Positions 1-14,400 of a stretch of DNA of 64,000 bases are shown piece after piece; within the stretch, counting starts at the first letter, position 1; each line of letters opens with the position of its first letter. The DNA is taken from assembly GCF_030269925.1 (NCBI RefSeq), contig NC_085127.1, forward strand, positions 7,075,501-7,139,500. The letters are read 5' to 3'. The notes under the pieces are model-generated. The model made no database searches, was not told the origin of the DNA, and was given only the letters and a program-made list of their open reading frames with translations. Both the position numbers and the translations under genes were made by a program. This DNA comes from Bombyx mori (Eukaryota; Arthropoda; Insecta; Lepidoptera; Bombycidae).

Positions 1-1829
1 TTAAACTTGATCACGTTTCGCTGTGACCATCCATTACTAATGAAAAATGAAATGTACTGGTTTATAGAGATTACTCGAGTGCTCCCTTTGGTGCTATTAT
101 GGTGCTATAACAGAAACTATATTTATACAGTATATGAGCAACTTTATGAAAATGCAACTTAATTGAATAAATCATGTGCGAACACAGACTATGACCCGAG
201 AAACACACATACATTATTTTTTACGTACATATAGTATGTATTAATAAATAAACCCAGTCGAAAGCTGCTGCCATTATTTTGTTAGAAACTTTTCTTCACT
301 TTGTCGAAATACGATTGGCTAGATGGATAAGTTTCATTCATTTTTTTATAATTATTATTATATTACCTATATGCTTTATAATTAAATACTTTTATTTAAT
401 CTTTACAATTATTAGTGAACGGATACAGTGAGCTGTGGTTAATGGCTATTTTAATGGCAAAGGATTGAATTCTCGGTGTAGCCGTGTTGAATTGAACCTA
501 GGAGCCTTGAAATTGAAATTCTAGTATCTTAACGCTGTTTGTATAAACGAGTAAAAATGACCTTGAATTTTTTACACAATTTAGGAGATAAGCTAATCCA
601 GATATATGATACCGGGTAATTTTCCTGTATTAAAAAAACATCTGATGGCCAATCTATGGTATCTTTTAAAAACTATACACTAATTAAAGTTTCAAATATA
701 CAAGAAAAAATGATTTTATTTATAGAGCAAGACAGAATTCAAAAAAATAGCATCCTGTATTATCTCAACAAGAGATATTCACTATTAGGTCATATATTAA
801 AACCAAATGTTACATTACACCTCTAATATTTGGTTAAACGAATTTGTATTTTTTTAAATTACCCAAAACAATTAACATCAGATAAAAGCCGAAACTTCAG
901 TGTTGTAATTCTTTTTAATTTTCACACATTTATGGATTCGGCTATTGCGCCTTCTCTCATTCAATATAAAGACATCATTATTATACTTTTATTTTTAACT
1001 AGGAAAATTGCCCCATTGTGCCTTTCACTAAAAAAGTGTCTAAAACACACATTTATTAAAACTACTCGCGCCCCATCTGACGTGCTTTGAAGGTACCGAA
1101 TAAGTGCAAGCAAAAGGTTGACTTTTTTTTTTCCTACCTAAGCTGGTAGCCTAGAGAGGCTATTCCAGCGGTATATGATGAATAATGCAAAATGCGAACA
1201 AACACAACTAACATGGGTTTTAAATTTATTGATTTCACTACTGGTAATTATAAGCCAAAACTTCTAAAGCAAAGGGAATTTTCTATTCAGCCATATCAAA
1301 TGCGAGTACCACCTAATGACAAATGACAATCGCTTCGTAATAAATAATTAGATTAAAATTGCGGTATTTATCAATATAGTTCCAGTGATGTTTCACAAGT
1401 CTCTTCTTCGTAGTTTAAAATTCGTCTCCCAGAACAGACTTCAACAAAACTCACCCTGTATAATAGTTTCACGCATTCAGAAAATAAAAATAACACATCT
1501 GTTATATAGTTTCTATTTCACTACAACTAAAACAACGATTCTAAGCCCGAACTACCAAAACACTAACAACTAACATTTACTCTAACTTACTGGAATATCT
1601 CCGTAGTCCTTTAAATGCGTTACAGACTTGAAATAAAGGACATACATGTACAGTTTTATTCCGATTTCGTAAATCTGAATCACATAAATGCATACTTTCA
1701 GCGATTTCGGCGATCAATGTTTTATAACGACAATATAATGTCTTTTCGGAAGTAAACCATAGTGAATTAAAAAAAAGCTCACTTTTCTGTTAAAGAGGGT
1801 ATTCATTAAATAAATTCATCGTCCTAACT
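1..1829. other. AT-rich DNA left of the ELL exons; last ELL exon not identified
   Basis: No coding region was supported. The terminal ELL exon or 3' UTR may lie here or beyond the left edge. The short open frames at 830-1090 and 1385-1573 have intergenic composition. Apart from a Bm1-type fragment (about 1118-1171), I see nothing. Confidence 0.6.
1118..1171 (+). repeat. Bm1-type SINE fragment
   Basis: The sequence CCTACCTAAGCTGGTAGCC followed by AGAGGCTATTCCAGCG matches the start of the full-length copy at 36.7 kb. Confidence 0.6.
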
Positions 1830-2072
1830 GGGACTTTTTGGCAGGAACTCGAGGAGTGAAGTTGTGGGATTTGTTTCATTTTGTCTATTTAGTGTTTCTT
1901 CAGGTTTAAATGTGTAATAATGGTGGTTTATTAACTGTTTAATATCTGTGAAAGTGCACAAATGTGGGAAAATGAAACAAAGCTGCTGTTCGTAGCTTCT
2001 CGGGATCCTCCAAAAAGTCCATTGAAAAAGTCTCAGTAAATGACCATCATTTTATTGAGATTATATTTCATT
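1830..2072. repeat. Dispersed repeat, copy 1, with 11-bp inverted ends
   Basis: About 240 bp recur in direct orientation at 3066-3298. Within each copy GGACTTTTTGG near the left is mirrored by CCAAAAAGTCC (here 1831-1841 and 2010-2020). Homology continues about 50 bp past the right inverted repeat. Confidence 0.75.
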
Positions 2073-2301
2073 TCGTTTTCATTTTATTTCATGCCACGTT
2101 TCATATTAATCAACTTCATTTCATAATATTATTTTTCATATAAAAAATGTTTCATACGAATTAAAATAAGACTTGACCTAAAGGTCTTAGTTACCAGTTC
2201 ATAAAACCCCTTTAAAAAAATCGTCCTAACTCTTTTTGTTTCGTACATTTCTGTTAGACAGTAGAGAGTTGAATATGATTTAAACAAACAACAATACTCA
2301 C

Positions 2302-2439
2302 TAGCTGATCGTACTGGTGCACCATACGTTTGAGATGAGTTAGTTTCTTGTCTAGATAGTTGACCCTCCGCCGCTCGTGTTGGTAGGCGGCGTCGTTGCT
2401 GACGCGTCTGTATTCCTCGACGATGCGTTGCTCTATGCT
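2302..2439 (-). CDS. ELL: ELL exon 12, end of occludin/ELL domain (residues 551-596)
   Basis: The exon encodes SIEQRIVEEYRRVSNDAAYQ, then HERRRVNYLDKKLTHLKRMV and HQYDQL, matching the human ILQEYRKIKKTNTNYSQEK ... EYLHSKLAHIKRLIAEYDQ end of ELL. Acceptor TTTCTCGAACAG, donor GTGAGT, phase 0. Vertebrate ELL ends within about ten residues of this point, so the missing last exon probably adds only a short tail plus the 3' UTR. Confidence 0.92.
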
Positions 2440-5400
2440 CTGTTCGAGAAATGAACATCCGATAACACAAACATTCGACAGATTAAATTTAAAAATTCAC
2501 TCATAACCTCTACCTTGAGTTTCCTAACAGCTGCTTTAAGAAGGGAGACAAGATATTTTCATCCAATTTCACTGATTTCACTACATCCTATACAATAAGT
2601 TACTTTTTCGATTTCGCAATTAACATATTTATTATTAACCTTTCGAACTTCACTGTCAACTATACAATAAAGTTCTCATAAAAAAAACGCTTTGAATTGC
2701 ATTAATTTGGAGGCACAGCAACGCTGATGGGTTGGGCCAAGGATGAGCAACATGCTGCCCGCAAAGAATTTTTACAATTTCATTTATTTTATCGACTCTC
2801 TCCCATTAATTCGTTTTTCTGTTCTTTTCTTGTTTGTTTCTATCTTGCATTAAAATTTGTGTATTTAATCTTTACTTTTTTTATATAATATGTTTTTTTA
2901 ATTCTAATATTTATTAATAAATAGAGTTAATTTTCGTAATTTATTAATAATAGTTAATTATGTGCGGCACGCCAAAAAAATAAAATTTTAATTGGGCTAT
3001 TGGTTAAAAAGTTTGCTCACCCCTGGGTTGGTCGATTGATCGGGTGCCGTTCGAAAGGTTAAGTCGGGACTTTTTGGCGGGAACGCGAGGAGTGAAGTTG
3101 TGATTTATTTTGTCTATTTAGTGTTTCTTCAGGTTTAAATGTGTAATAACGGTGGTTTATTAACTGTTTAGAATCTGTGAAACTGCATAATTGTGGAAAA
3201 ATTAAACAAAGCCGCAGGATGTAGCTTCTCGGGATCCCCCAAAAAGTCCACTGAAAGTCTCAGTAAATGACCACCATTTTACCGAGATTATATTTCATCG
3301 CATATCATCTCATTTGTAAATTTAATTCGTTTTTAATCATTTATGTTATGTTGCGATTACATAGTTTCCTTAGTTTTTTAATATTCATAAACTGTAATTA
3401 ATTAAAACGGCAAATTATAAAAGTTCTTATTACTTGACACTGGCTAATGCACAAACCGTGCCGGAGCGAAAAAATAAAGAAGAAGAAGAAGGTTTAAGTC
3501 GATTGAACTGAACGGTGAGACACGCGTCTGGGTCGGGCGTAACGGTTGTACGTGCGTTTACCTGATGGTGAGGCGACATGGGTTGCGCCCGTTTGAGTTC
3601 GTTCTCGAGCCTAGTGAACAGCGCCGCAACCTGCGCAACCCTCGCGTACAACTCTCTGTACTCCGTGTACAGTTCGGCGAATTCGTTTTTGTAGGCCCGT
3701 CGCATACCCGAACTCGTGATCGGCGGGTATCGCCTGCAATTTGAACACGAACGCGTCTTAAGTACCATACGTCCGTGGGGTCAACGCCCTCGCATATGCG
3801 TCGCTTTACGTACCTTTCGATCTCATCTAAATCAGTCGTATTCTCGTCAGGCACAGACGTTAATTCAGTATTTTCTAAGGGTTCCGTATTTGTGATGTCT
3901 TTTTCTGTAAAAATAAAAATAAAAAATCAACCTTTTACTTTTTTGGTATTTACATGAAGTTCGACGATTTGCGGTTTCGGTTCAAGCGACATTGCAAATA
4001 AGAATAAAGCAAATAAATATTTAAAGGAAAACAAAATTAATGGCTGATTCATGTTGATCCAATGACGCTATTCGCTGACGTCGAAGTTAGTCGTTTAAGA
4101 GCAGTGTCAATGGACTGTGAAGTTTATACGGGACCGATCGTGGATTCGTCTTGTGATTACCATACTACCAACAATGAAACCATTAGTGTGGGCTAAGTTT
4201 AATAAGTGTGCATGAAGAACGTGTTCATTGTAACTGTCCCAAGAAAAAATGTTACATTATTACAACTGGCAATACTGTACATATTCGAAAAAATTGATAT
4301 AGAGCATAAAACATTCCAGAATTGGCATGGCAGAACTGTTCTTGCCAGGTACTGGATGAGCCAACGCAAGTTTGCCGTAGATAACAAATTATGATTAAAA
4401 TTACCTGTGATATTAGTTTGCTCTACGGGGGGACTACTTCTAAAGCCGTTCGGTTTGACCGGAGGACTGGGACAGATTTCCTTGACTGTGGTAAAGTTAA
4501 GGGTGTAACCGTTGTCCTTTTTAACTGTGAAAATTAATACAAAATTTATATAATCAAATCTGAAGAGATTTCTATTGATGCTTTGTATTGTATCGGGGCG
4601 TGTCAACTCTGATATTAACAAACACTGGGAATTTATTCTTCAATTAAAAATGTTAGGATTGTTGGAAGATGTTTTACAAAGACAAATGAGATAAATGATA
4701 CAAAAAAACAATAACAAACAAAGCTCAATAAATACTGTAGCATCTATAAAACTATGAAATTACTACAAGACCATAAATATTAAAATTTATGAAAATGCTG
4801 TGCAAGTTGAATTGCTCTATGAATCAAGAGACGTGGATCACCTCAGCATCATCAAGCGATTAATACCAGATTCGCCCCATCAACGTGAACTCATCATGCA
4901 CAGAATAGGATAGCAGTTATTCCAATGCAATTAGTCTTCGATCTTAAGTTGACGAGGTGCTTTGTGGTAGAATGTTTTTTTTTTGCCCTTGTAGGCAGAC
5001 GGGAATGCGGGCCACCTGATGAGTGTTTACCGTCCCCATGGACTTCAGTAATTCCAGGGGCAGGGCCAAGCCGCTTAAACCGTTTGTTTACTCGTTCATT
5101 CGATTGTTAAATTTTATTTATTTATTGCTTAGATGGATAGACGAGCTCACAGCCCACCTGGTGTTAAGTGGTTACTGGAGCCCATAGACATCTATAACGT
5201 AAATGCGCCACCCACCTTGAGATATTAGATCGTAAGATCTCAGTATAGTTACAGTATAGCTATAAAGGTCCGTACCCTGCGTTGTCGTCCGTTCATCCTC
5301 GTTGTCGGATGCGTGCCGCTCCCCCGACGAGGTGGTGGCGTACCCGGACGAGGGCGGCGAGGGGCGGCGGTAATGCGAGATGCGTTGCTTCTTAACGGCG

Positions 5401-8400
5401 GGGGCGTCGTCCCCGAGGGCGGCGGCGGGCGGGCCGGGGGGCGCGGGGGCTCGCTTTGCGCCGGGGGACGCGCGCGGCGACAGCGACTGCGCCGAGTCGC
5501 TGCTCAGCGGGGGAGTTAAGTTTTGAGGTTTCCGCCTGAATTTTAATACAAAATAATAATTACACAAACGTATTAGGCATGTTTCAGCACTTTTATGATT
5601 TTATAGCTGTACCCGTGCGCTTCGCTGGGCATTTCAAATTAACATTATTATTTCTCACCCCCACAAAGATACTCATCATTAACGCCCCCGCAACTGGTGT
5701 AAGGAGTCCAACACTCATATAAATATTAGCCTATCCATTAAGTACATGTATTTTCTACATGAATACCAAGTTTCAAGTCAATCAATCGGATGCATAGTTC
5801 AGTAGTTATAATGGAACATCCGTAAAAACCACTGTAGATTTATTATATTATGTTATTAGTATAGATTTATATCGACAAAATAAACAGCACGATCTAAATA
5901 ATTCGCTAACGTAAACATTTTTTTATAAACGTAACAACTCATAATTATCGATCGTTCGCAAACACCAAAGCGATCGTGAGACCGAGATAATTGCGAAATC
6001 TATCTATTGTTGGACACGTATACCCATTTCGGATCACTGCGCAAACGGAGCGAATATTTATTTGTATTTTTATTACCATTTTAGTTTCATTTAAACATTT
6101 AATAAAAAAAACCCAACGAGACCACGAATGCCTTTCTTAAAATTTTATCTCCCTACAGTTAACCGAGTTTTCACTAATACGTAATAAAACTATTTGGAAA
6201 ATTTTAGAGAAACATTAATTAATGGCTTTTATTAACATTACTTTCACAAATCATCCACTCAAGATACGTTTTTACATTCACAGAAACAATATCAATTATT
6301 GTCATAATATTGTAAGTGACAATAACATCAATTCTTTTTTTTAAACATAACAATGTACTCGTAATAATGACATATTATATTTTAAAAAGATTAAAACAAT
6401 ACATCCTACGTCATTTATGTTGCGATGACGTTAGAATGTGGTATTCATGTTTTTCAGAAGCCCACACGAGGAAAACGATAGTTATACAATACGTTTAGTT
6501 TATTTTGCAAAATCAACCGTTAAATCAATGTCGTTCTCTCTCTATACATCTATTCCGATGAGCAATTTATACAAATCTAAAGCTCAATATATTTTTATTT
6601 TGAAAACAACGAATAATGTGTAAAATAAATATTTAATATTGACTACTATATCCTTGAAGCATGATTTAATCAAGCCTGGTTTAGTTTTTATTCTGATGGG
6701 AGGCAAAACATCGTCTAAGCCAGGGAGGGATTCCTAAAGTGGTCCCCAAGGAATCGATATCGGTTTCCCAGGGGTCGAAATAAACGAAAACTAATTTTGG
6801 GGGATCGACCGGGTTTAAAAATCGACCCCTATTAATTAACAAAAATATTTTAAACCTTCAATATCTATACTTTATAAGTTGAAAGAAGCACTATTCTCGC
6901 GTACGTCTGAGGCGCAAAAAAGTGTTAAATGCTTTGCATATTCTTTCTAAGAAATTTTTATTCTAAGCAATATTTTAAAGTAGCTTTGTACAGACATAAT
7001 AAATCTAATTTAAACGGTTATTTTTTTAAACATAATTATTGGAATCATACAAAACCAGACAATGGTATAATATAAAAAAGTAATTTGTTAGTTTTATTGT
7101 TACAATGAGAACAAATAAGTGAATGAATTAGAATGGGGATGTGACTTTGACATTTTCAACACTATTCTGTCTATTTCTACCGAGAATCATTCGTGGGGTC
7201 TGGTTTGAACAGTTGAAGTTGAATTGAAAGTTCGACCTCATGCCTCAAGGCGATAGCCACTTTGTGTGACGTAGAATACTTCCGGTAACTACGTAATACC
7301 AGATGTGCCCCAAGCCATCACCCTATCTATAATAATAACAAAGATACGTTTTGATATTCCCTTTATTATTTTCCTTGTTAGATAACAGTATTTTCGTTAA
7401 AACGTCACCGAATGTCACGTCACGCTTGCTTTTAAATATAAAATCATTATCATGCACAAATAAGGATTTTTATATCTTTAATTAAAATTAACTCTGTAAC
7501 TAAACCTCATTTCAACTTGTATATTAGTAATTAGAATATAATGAACAAGAGTCTAGAAATAAACTATGATATTATTGTTTAAACATTATTGCCTAAAACG
7601 AATCAATGTCAGTTTAATAGAGGAAATGATATTGAATTAATACATCCTTGTTGATCAAAAACGAGAATACGATTTCGTTTATTTAATTTAAAAAAACATT
7701 TTCGGAAACATCTTGTGGTGTTTGTTTTTTTTTTTTTCAATTTCACGTCGATGGCATATCGGTTATATGGTATGCTTTGTGGTATGTGATTAGCATAACA
7801 CTTGGACTACGTCCTAACAGCGTAAGCGTTTACGCAGTATGTTACGTTAAGAACTTATACGCATTGTTTCTTTAAGTTATTAACATTAAATCACCGTAAA
7901 GAGGCAATGAAAATACGATTAGGAATTTGTTTAAAAAAAGAACTGAATCAAATCGCGATTACTCGATTGTTATATTAGATGTTGCCAGACTATTTAGACT
8001 TGAACGATCAAAATTAACGAATCACCAATTATAATCTGTTGATTATATTTAAACGATTTTGAAAATCCTACAATACAACTTCAGCCACTATGACAATTAG
8101 AAAAAGACAAGAAATAAGTTGGGTTAGAGAGATTAGTGTAAGAATTCATTCGGTACAATAACGATTCAGAACAATTTGGACCGCAAAAACAGTCTTTTGA
8201 TCTAGTATTAACAACACTAATAATGTAGGGACACTTTTTTATGATTGAAGGATTACTGGTGGCACTGGTGGAAACTGGAAAGGCCTCCCTTTCCAGTTTC
8301 ACCAGGACTGGTAGGCGAGCAAAAGCTCAGCCAGGAGGAGTGGGATTTGCTAACAGCTGCCCGAGCGCCTCTGAAGGAGACCTAACAACTCAAGAGCAAC

Positions 8401-11400
8401 TGCTTCGCGAATGAATGTACTACCGGATCGGAATCGCGACCCGCTGAGAAGATCCGGCGAGAAACTCAGCGGACTGATGCATGGGTTAGGTTGCACGTCG
8501 ACCTCTTTGTCGAATTCGACGAGTACGGTTTACCGGAACCCATGTCCTCTGTACCCATAGTACGATTTTTTTTAATTTATTTATTTAAATTACAACAATA
8601 TTTACGTACCTCTTGAGCATGCGTTTTTCCTCTTCAGTGTAGAACGGCCAATCCTCGTTGACGTCATTCCAGATGTGCCTACGTAAGTGGTAACAGTTGT
8701 CCTTCATCAAACTAATCTGCGGTAGTATTTTGTTCACGGCGCTCCGCTCTTTATCCTTGATCCCCTCTGAAAAGGGACGCGCGCGTCAGTCGGGACGACT
8801 ATTAAGGTCGTTCCACACTACACGGGAGAGCCTTCGCTATACTCGAGTGAATGTGTACCAACCTTCAGTATTATGAACATTAAAAAAAATAATATTTAAA
8901 TTAACTTACCGGAGGATAATCTAGTGTACAATTCGGGTTTCTTAAACGGTTTCAATGCTAATAATTGTATAAGTCTTTCTCTGTAAAAGAAATGAACATG
9001 ACATTAAAGTTAAGCTGTTCAAATAAAAATTACGATTTTGAACAGAGAATCTCGGAGACACATTTTTTTTATTTTTTTCCCCTAGTAGGCAGACGAGCAT
9101 ACGGCCCACCTGTTGGCGAGTGCTTACCGTCGCCCATGGACTTCAATGCAAGGAACAGAGCCAAGCCGCTTTTATTAAAATGGGCAACCGAGTATAAGGT
9201 TCAGTTAACATTAGGCGGTTATCGGAGCCTATGAATCGCAATGTAAATTCACAGTCAGTCTGCTTGGGGGCACTTCAAGATATACGTTTCATTGCAGCGG
9301 CTTTCAAGCTGAAATTATTTTTTTCCATACCTATTCGCTGGTACCCTAGGGAGCTATTTCAGTTAAGTCCGGACAGGTAGGTAAGCTCACGGTCTCACTC
9401 TGAGAGATTTTGCTAACACACTAGCCCTAGCGAGAAAGTCAGTGAGCTGTGTCTATCTATGGGTTAGTTAGGACGCTGCAAAGCAGGGTAGTGAAATTAT
9501 TCACCCATTATCATGACTGTCCTTTAATTGTGTGTTTTCAATAATATTACTTGTCTCTGGTCCTCCTCGTATCATAATCCAGCGACCAAGACGCTAGCTA
9601 TAGTACTGTAGGCCAGGGGTCGGCAACGCGGCGCCTCGATCGATTTTTAATGCGTCCTCGCTGGACTAATGTAAATGTATGACAGCCAGAGCGATTTACT
9701 TACTCTTGTCAAACGGCGATATACAGCAAGTAGTCAGTTAAGTTTAGGATTGTGCATAGATTAGCAGTTTGCTAACCTTGAGCGTATCTAATAACACGCA
9801 CGTATTTTTTGTTGGTGTGTGATCGTATTTCGAATAGACCACGCGTAGACCGTGCATTTAAAACTACCAAGTAATCCGAAATAATTATTTTCTTCCAATA
9901 CCGAACAAAGCTTAATGACTCAACTTTATATAATTGTTTAAGGACCGGGAACTCTAAATATATCCCCAATTATAAGAAATTAGCTGAAAATATGGACACC
10001 CAAGTTTCACACTGAATTATATGTATCATTATGTATGACACCAACAAAATAAAGTTATAAAAAAATTGTTTTTTTTTTTAATGCCTATTGATACCTGTCG
10101 ATTATCTGTAATATATGTGCCCTCGGTGATTCTCAAATGCAGTATTACGCCCTTAAGGACAAACAGGTTGCCGACCCCTGCTCTAGGCATTTATTGTTTT
10201 CTATAGAATCATATAAATACTAATTTATTTACATATTTACTTTGAGAATATTTATACAGTCACAAGACTATAGACTATTTATTGTCTTATCTTTTGTAAA
10301 ATTAATGTTATTTACAACCACCTTATTAACATTAACGATAAACAGGGTCTGATAACGCAGCAGAATCAATACGTATTTTTTTTCTACTCTTGAAACGCTC
10401 AGAAAACGGTTGAAATCACCTTGAGTTATTTTGCATTGAACAATAACAATTTCTATATAACCTCGTTCGTCAGTGACTCATTTAAAAAAATAGTATGTAA
10501 TAAAAATATATATATAAATATTTTCGACAGCACTTTATATTTAAACCAGGTTTGCTTTGCAGTTTAGCTTGCGTAAAAAATTTTCAATGTAAAAAATCAA
10601 CCTCGTAATTTTTTAAGAACGATCTCTTTGCGAAAAATCAAGTCGGACTATTACTACGCCAAAGAAGGACAAACAAAATAACGCTTTCGCATTTGTTAAT
10701 GCATTATTATTTGTCTATACTAATATTATAAAGAGGAAAGATTTGTTTGTTTGTTTGTTTCGAATAGGCTCCGAAACTACTGGACCGATTTGAAAAATTC
10801 TTTTTCCATTAGAAGCCGACATTGTCCCTGATGAACATAGGCTACTTTTTTTTTTTTTTTTTCATGTGTTTTAATGTTTCCGAAGCGAAGCGAGGGCGGG
10901 TCGCTATAAATTATACGCAGCTACGATTATCATAAAACGGTCCTGCCATAATTCGATGTTAATTACAAATATTTTTTTATTTCTCAAAACTGCTATTCCA
11001 TTCTAATTACCATTTAAAGAAGCTAGAATCTCTATTTAAATGGACAAAAAAAAAATAAGAACCGTTTTCTAATATGTATTAGTACTATGTCAATTCTTTG
11101 AAAATGTAATTATGTTCGAATTTCGATCATTGTCCTAAAATTACTGTTAATAAATTAGATTTATGATCTTCAAACATTAGTGAACAATTATACTAAAGAC
11201 TTCGTTATTAAGAAATAATAATTTAATAAACTTTAATCGTTAGAAGGTTGTTAGTTCCTAATTTTTGTTGGAGCATTTTTTGTTTTCGTTACAAAAAAAA
11301 AAAACGAATGCTGGTTGTAAATATGGTGTGTGTGAGTGTTTAAACAAAAATTATCATATTCATTGTGCTGATAACGATGTGTTGCGGAATTAACATTTAA

Positions 11401-14400
11401 AAGAACCATTGCCGCGGAAAACGTGCGGTTAAACGTTACAAAATAAATATAGGCATATTTTACTGTCGAAGGCAATTTTAGGAAATTTTCTGATATTGTT
11501 GTTGCTCGAGTAACGTTTACTATGAAATGTAAATTATGTAAACACGACCGAGACCCGACGTTTTTAATATTTCTATCAAAACATTTACGTACCTTTGTGT
11601 TTTTTTTTTACTTATAATGACATTAAAGTTTAAGGGAAACGTTCTAAAAAGGAATATCCATGATTTGGGAGCATTCATAAAAAAATGCTTTACAATTATT
11701 TTCGTACCTAACCGCAAGTAATGTAATATTGATTCGCGAGGTCAACGGTTTTTTGTAATGCAGGGGACCACACAGCTTTTCTTAAGATTGCGGGTTCAAG
11801 ATAAAATTGATTGGCTTAGCTTAATAATGACTGTTATTTGGCTGATATTCTCAACGCTTTGAACGTCAGCTTTGTCAACTAATCTTCTTACTTACTACAG
11901 TTTCGGTTAATTAATTTCTATTTAACTACTTGTATTTCGAAATTTAGAGGTATAAGTGAGTGTAGATAAGAGAAGATTACTCACTTCAAAGATCTCCTAG
12001 TGAGATCCGGGTTATGAGGCGGACGCTGATGATGCGTCGCTAGGTGCTGGGGCGGCTGATGGGGCTGCGTCGGCGCGGGTTGAGGACGAGGCACGTTCGC
12101 CGCCACCTGAGGCCGTTCCACGCGCTCCACCCGGTCGCCTCTCTCGACCCGCTCCGGTCTCTCTGATCGATCAGGTCTGTCGGGCCGATCGGGTCGATCT
12201 GGACGCTCCGGTCGGTCGGCCCGGTCAGGTCGATCGGCGAGTTGACCGGCGGTATTGTTTGACACGTACGAGTGTCGTACTTTTACACGCCTTCCAATGT
12301 CCGTCATGTTAGGTTTAATCACGCGGGTGCTGAAATTATAATAGCCGCGTAAACATGATAATTTTGGGAGACCAAAACCTTACTTTCTTTTACGCTAACG
12401 TACAATAAAAAAAATTCAAAACTTGATTTACTAAGTACCATTTACTCTGCTCCGCGGCGACCGTTTTCGCCATCCGGTCTTTTGTGGCCTCGTACGAGTC
12501 GTCATTGGCTTGGACGCGCATTCTTCGCGGTAGCGGCCCGCACGACTCCAAACGCCGCGTGCCACCGCTCCTAACACATTCAAACGCACCCTGGAATTTA
12601 AAAAAGAAACGATAAATTACCGACTCTTAAATTTACAAGCGGTATTCTAAAAAGTATTTAAGTATTAAGGCATGCTTTGATTGTCACGCAGTCATCACGA
12701 CGACGATGACAAATAATCGACACGAGAAATTTATTATGTCATAGAGTGAAGTCGAGATCAGCTGTTTTTCATGATTGCGAGATATGTAGGTATATTGTAC
12801 GTGTAAAATCGAACGTTTCATCTCATAGCAGTGCAAATTTACAACACCCACGCGTTTCATTTATAGAAGCGGTGAATCGATTCAGGTTATTTGTAGTCTG
12901 AAAATTTTCGCTCGCAGATTTGATGATAAGTGCAATCTTACAGACACAGTTTACACACGATTCCTCCGCGAAATCTTGTTACCGGGCCAGAACGGTACCG
13001 GGCCGCTTTTCGTGTTTCGTTTTATTGACTGTAAAGTTTCTATTAGACTGAGGTTCATCGAACAATTTTACATCCCAGTACGGAATTTGATGTTGTGCTG
13101 GCGAAAGATGCTAGAAATTCCCTGGACAGAACATCGCACCAACGTGTCGATCCTCCAAGAACTCCAGATAAAGACGAGGCTTTCTACCATCTGCCTACGT
13201 AAAGTTCTGGAATACTTTGGCCACATTGCAAGAAAGGATCACAGCAGCTTGGAGAAGCTAATGGTGACTGGTAAGGTGAACGAAAGAAGACCACGAGGTA
13301 GAGGCCCGACACGTTGGACTGACCAGATCCGCACTACCCTCGACACCACAGTTCACGATGCTCTACACTCGGCGGCAGATAGAGGCAAATGGCGTGGAAT
13401 GGTGCGTAATAAACTCCTGTTGGGAGGAGGTGGTCACGACCCTCAGTATTGAGGAAACCGAAGCAAGATGAAGAAGAAGACGGAATTTCAGAATGGAAAG
13501 TGGTATATAAAAGGACTCTCGGATGGTAAGTTCTTAGTCAGCTCTTTATGATGCAACACGAATGCTACGCGACTGAAATCGCACTTTCTAACGGCTGTTG
13601 GGTAACTTAGTACGCCGTCCGCCGCATTCCGGCTTCGCGTAAATTAATGTTTATTTTTTTACGTGGGTATCGACGAAATCACGAAACGACAAAAATACTA
13701 ACTTTCCTTGAGAATTTACTGCGTGTTTTAAATGCAAAAAAAAAAAAAAAACGTCGTGACATTCGTCAACATTGTTCAGTATAAGAATGGATTCAACGAA
13801 ACAGACTCAAAAGAGTGAATATTTCCATTTTCTCGAGTGAATATTTCTTCTGAATTATTCTTTCGGGGCATCATCTTATTTACAATTCGCATTATTATTA
13901 TTATTTTTTTGCCAAACCTTTTGCCTACCATTCCCGAATAGGTTTAGGTACATAATATGTTGTCAATAGGCGATCGATTATAAAACTCTCTTTCTCTCTC
14001 TAAGCCAAGTCGAACGTTAACGCCGCCTACCGAGATCAAAACTAAAAGAAACCCTAAAAAATATGTGAAAGGAATTCTTAAATTAATCACAAGCTAAACA
14101 AAACTTGTAAGAGGGCCACAACTTAGCGTTTCGACCGTTTCGTGACCTAGAAAATCAAGCGTGCGCGATCAAGGGGCTGCCATAGAGAATATTAATAAAT
14201 CCACAATATTAGTAGCATCAGCTGATCAATATATTCGATACACGTTTACTATTCGGTTTAATGGTTTCCTCTTGCTTTTGACTATGTCCCTGTGCGTAAT
14301 GTTGTTTACATTCGACTAATTTTCATGGCGAAAAATGAATTTAAATATTTGTTTTAAATTACTTTAATCTTTTATAAAGCAATTTTATTTGAAGTGGAAG

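Noticed and set aside
34..50. Candidate last ELL exon (acceptor TTCATTAG followed at once by TAA on the minus strand)
   Set aside because: It would add only a stop codon after YDQL. A chance match in AT-rich DNA is at least as likely.
3558..3854. Minus-strand frame running through ELL exon 10 and on past its donor
   Set aside because: It reads through an 80-bp intron and then out of frame. The spliced version restores the conserved occludin domain.
6715..6840. hAT-like sequence CAGGGAGGGATTCC with AAAGTGGTCCCC
   Set aside because: No matching opposite end or target duplication could be found.
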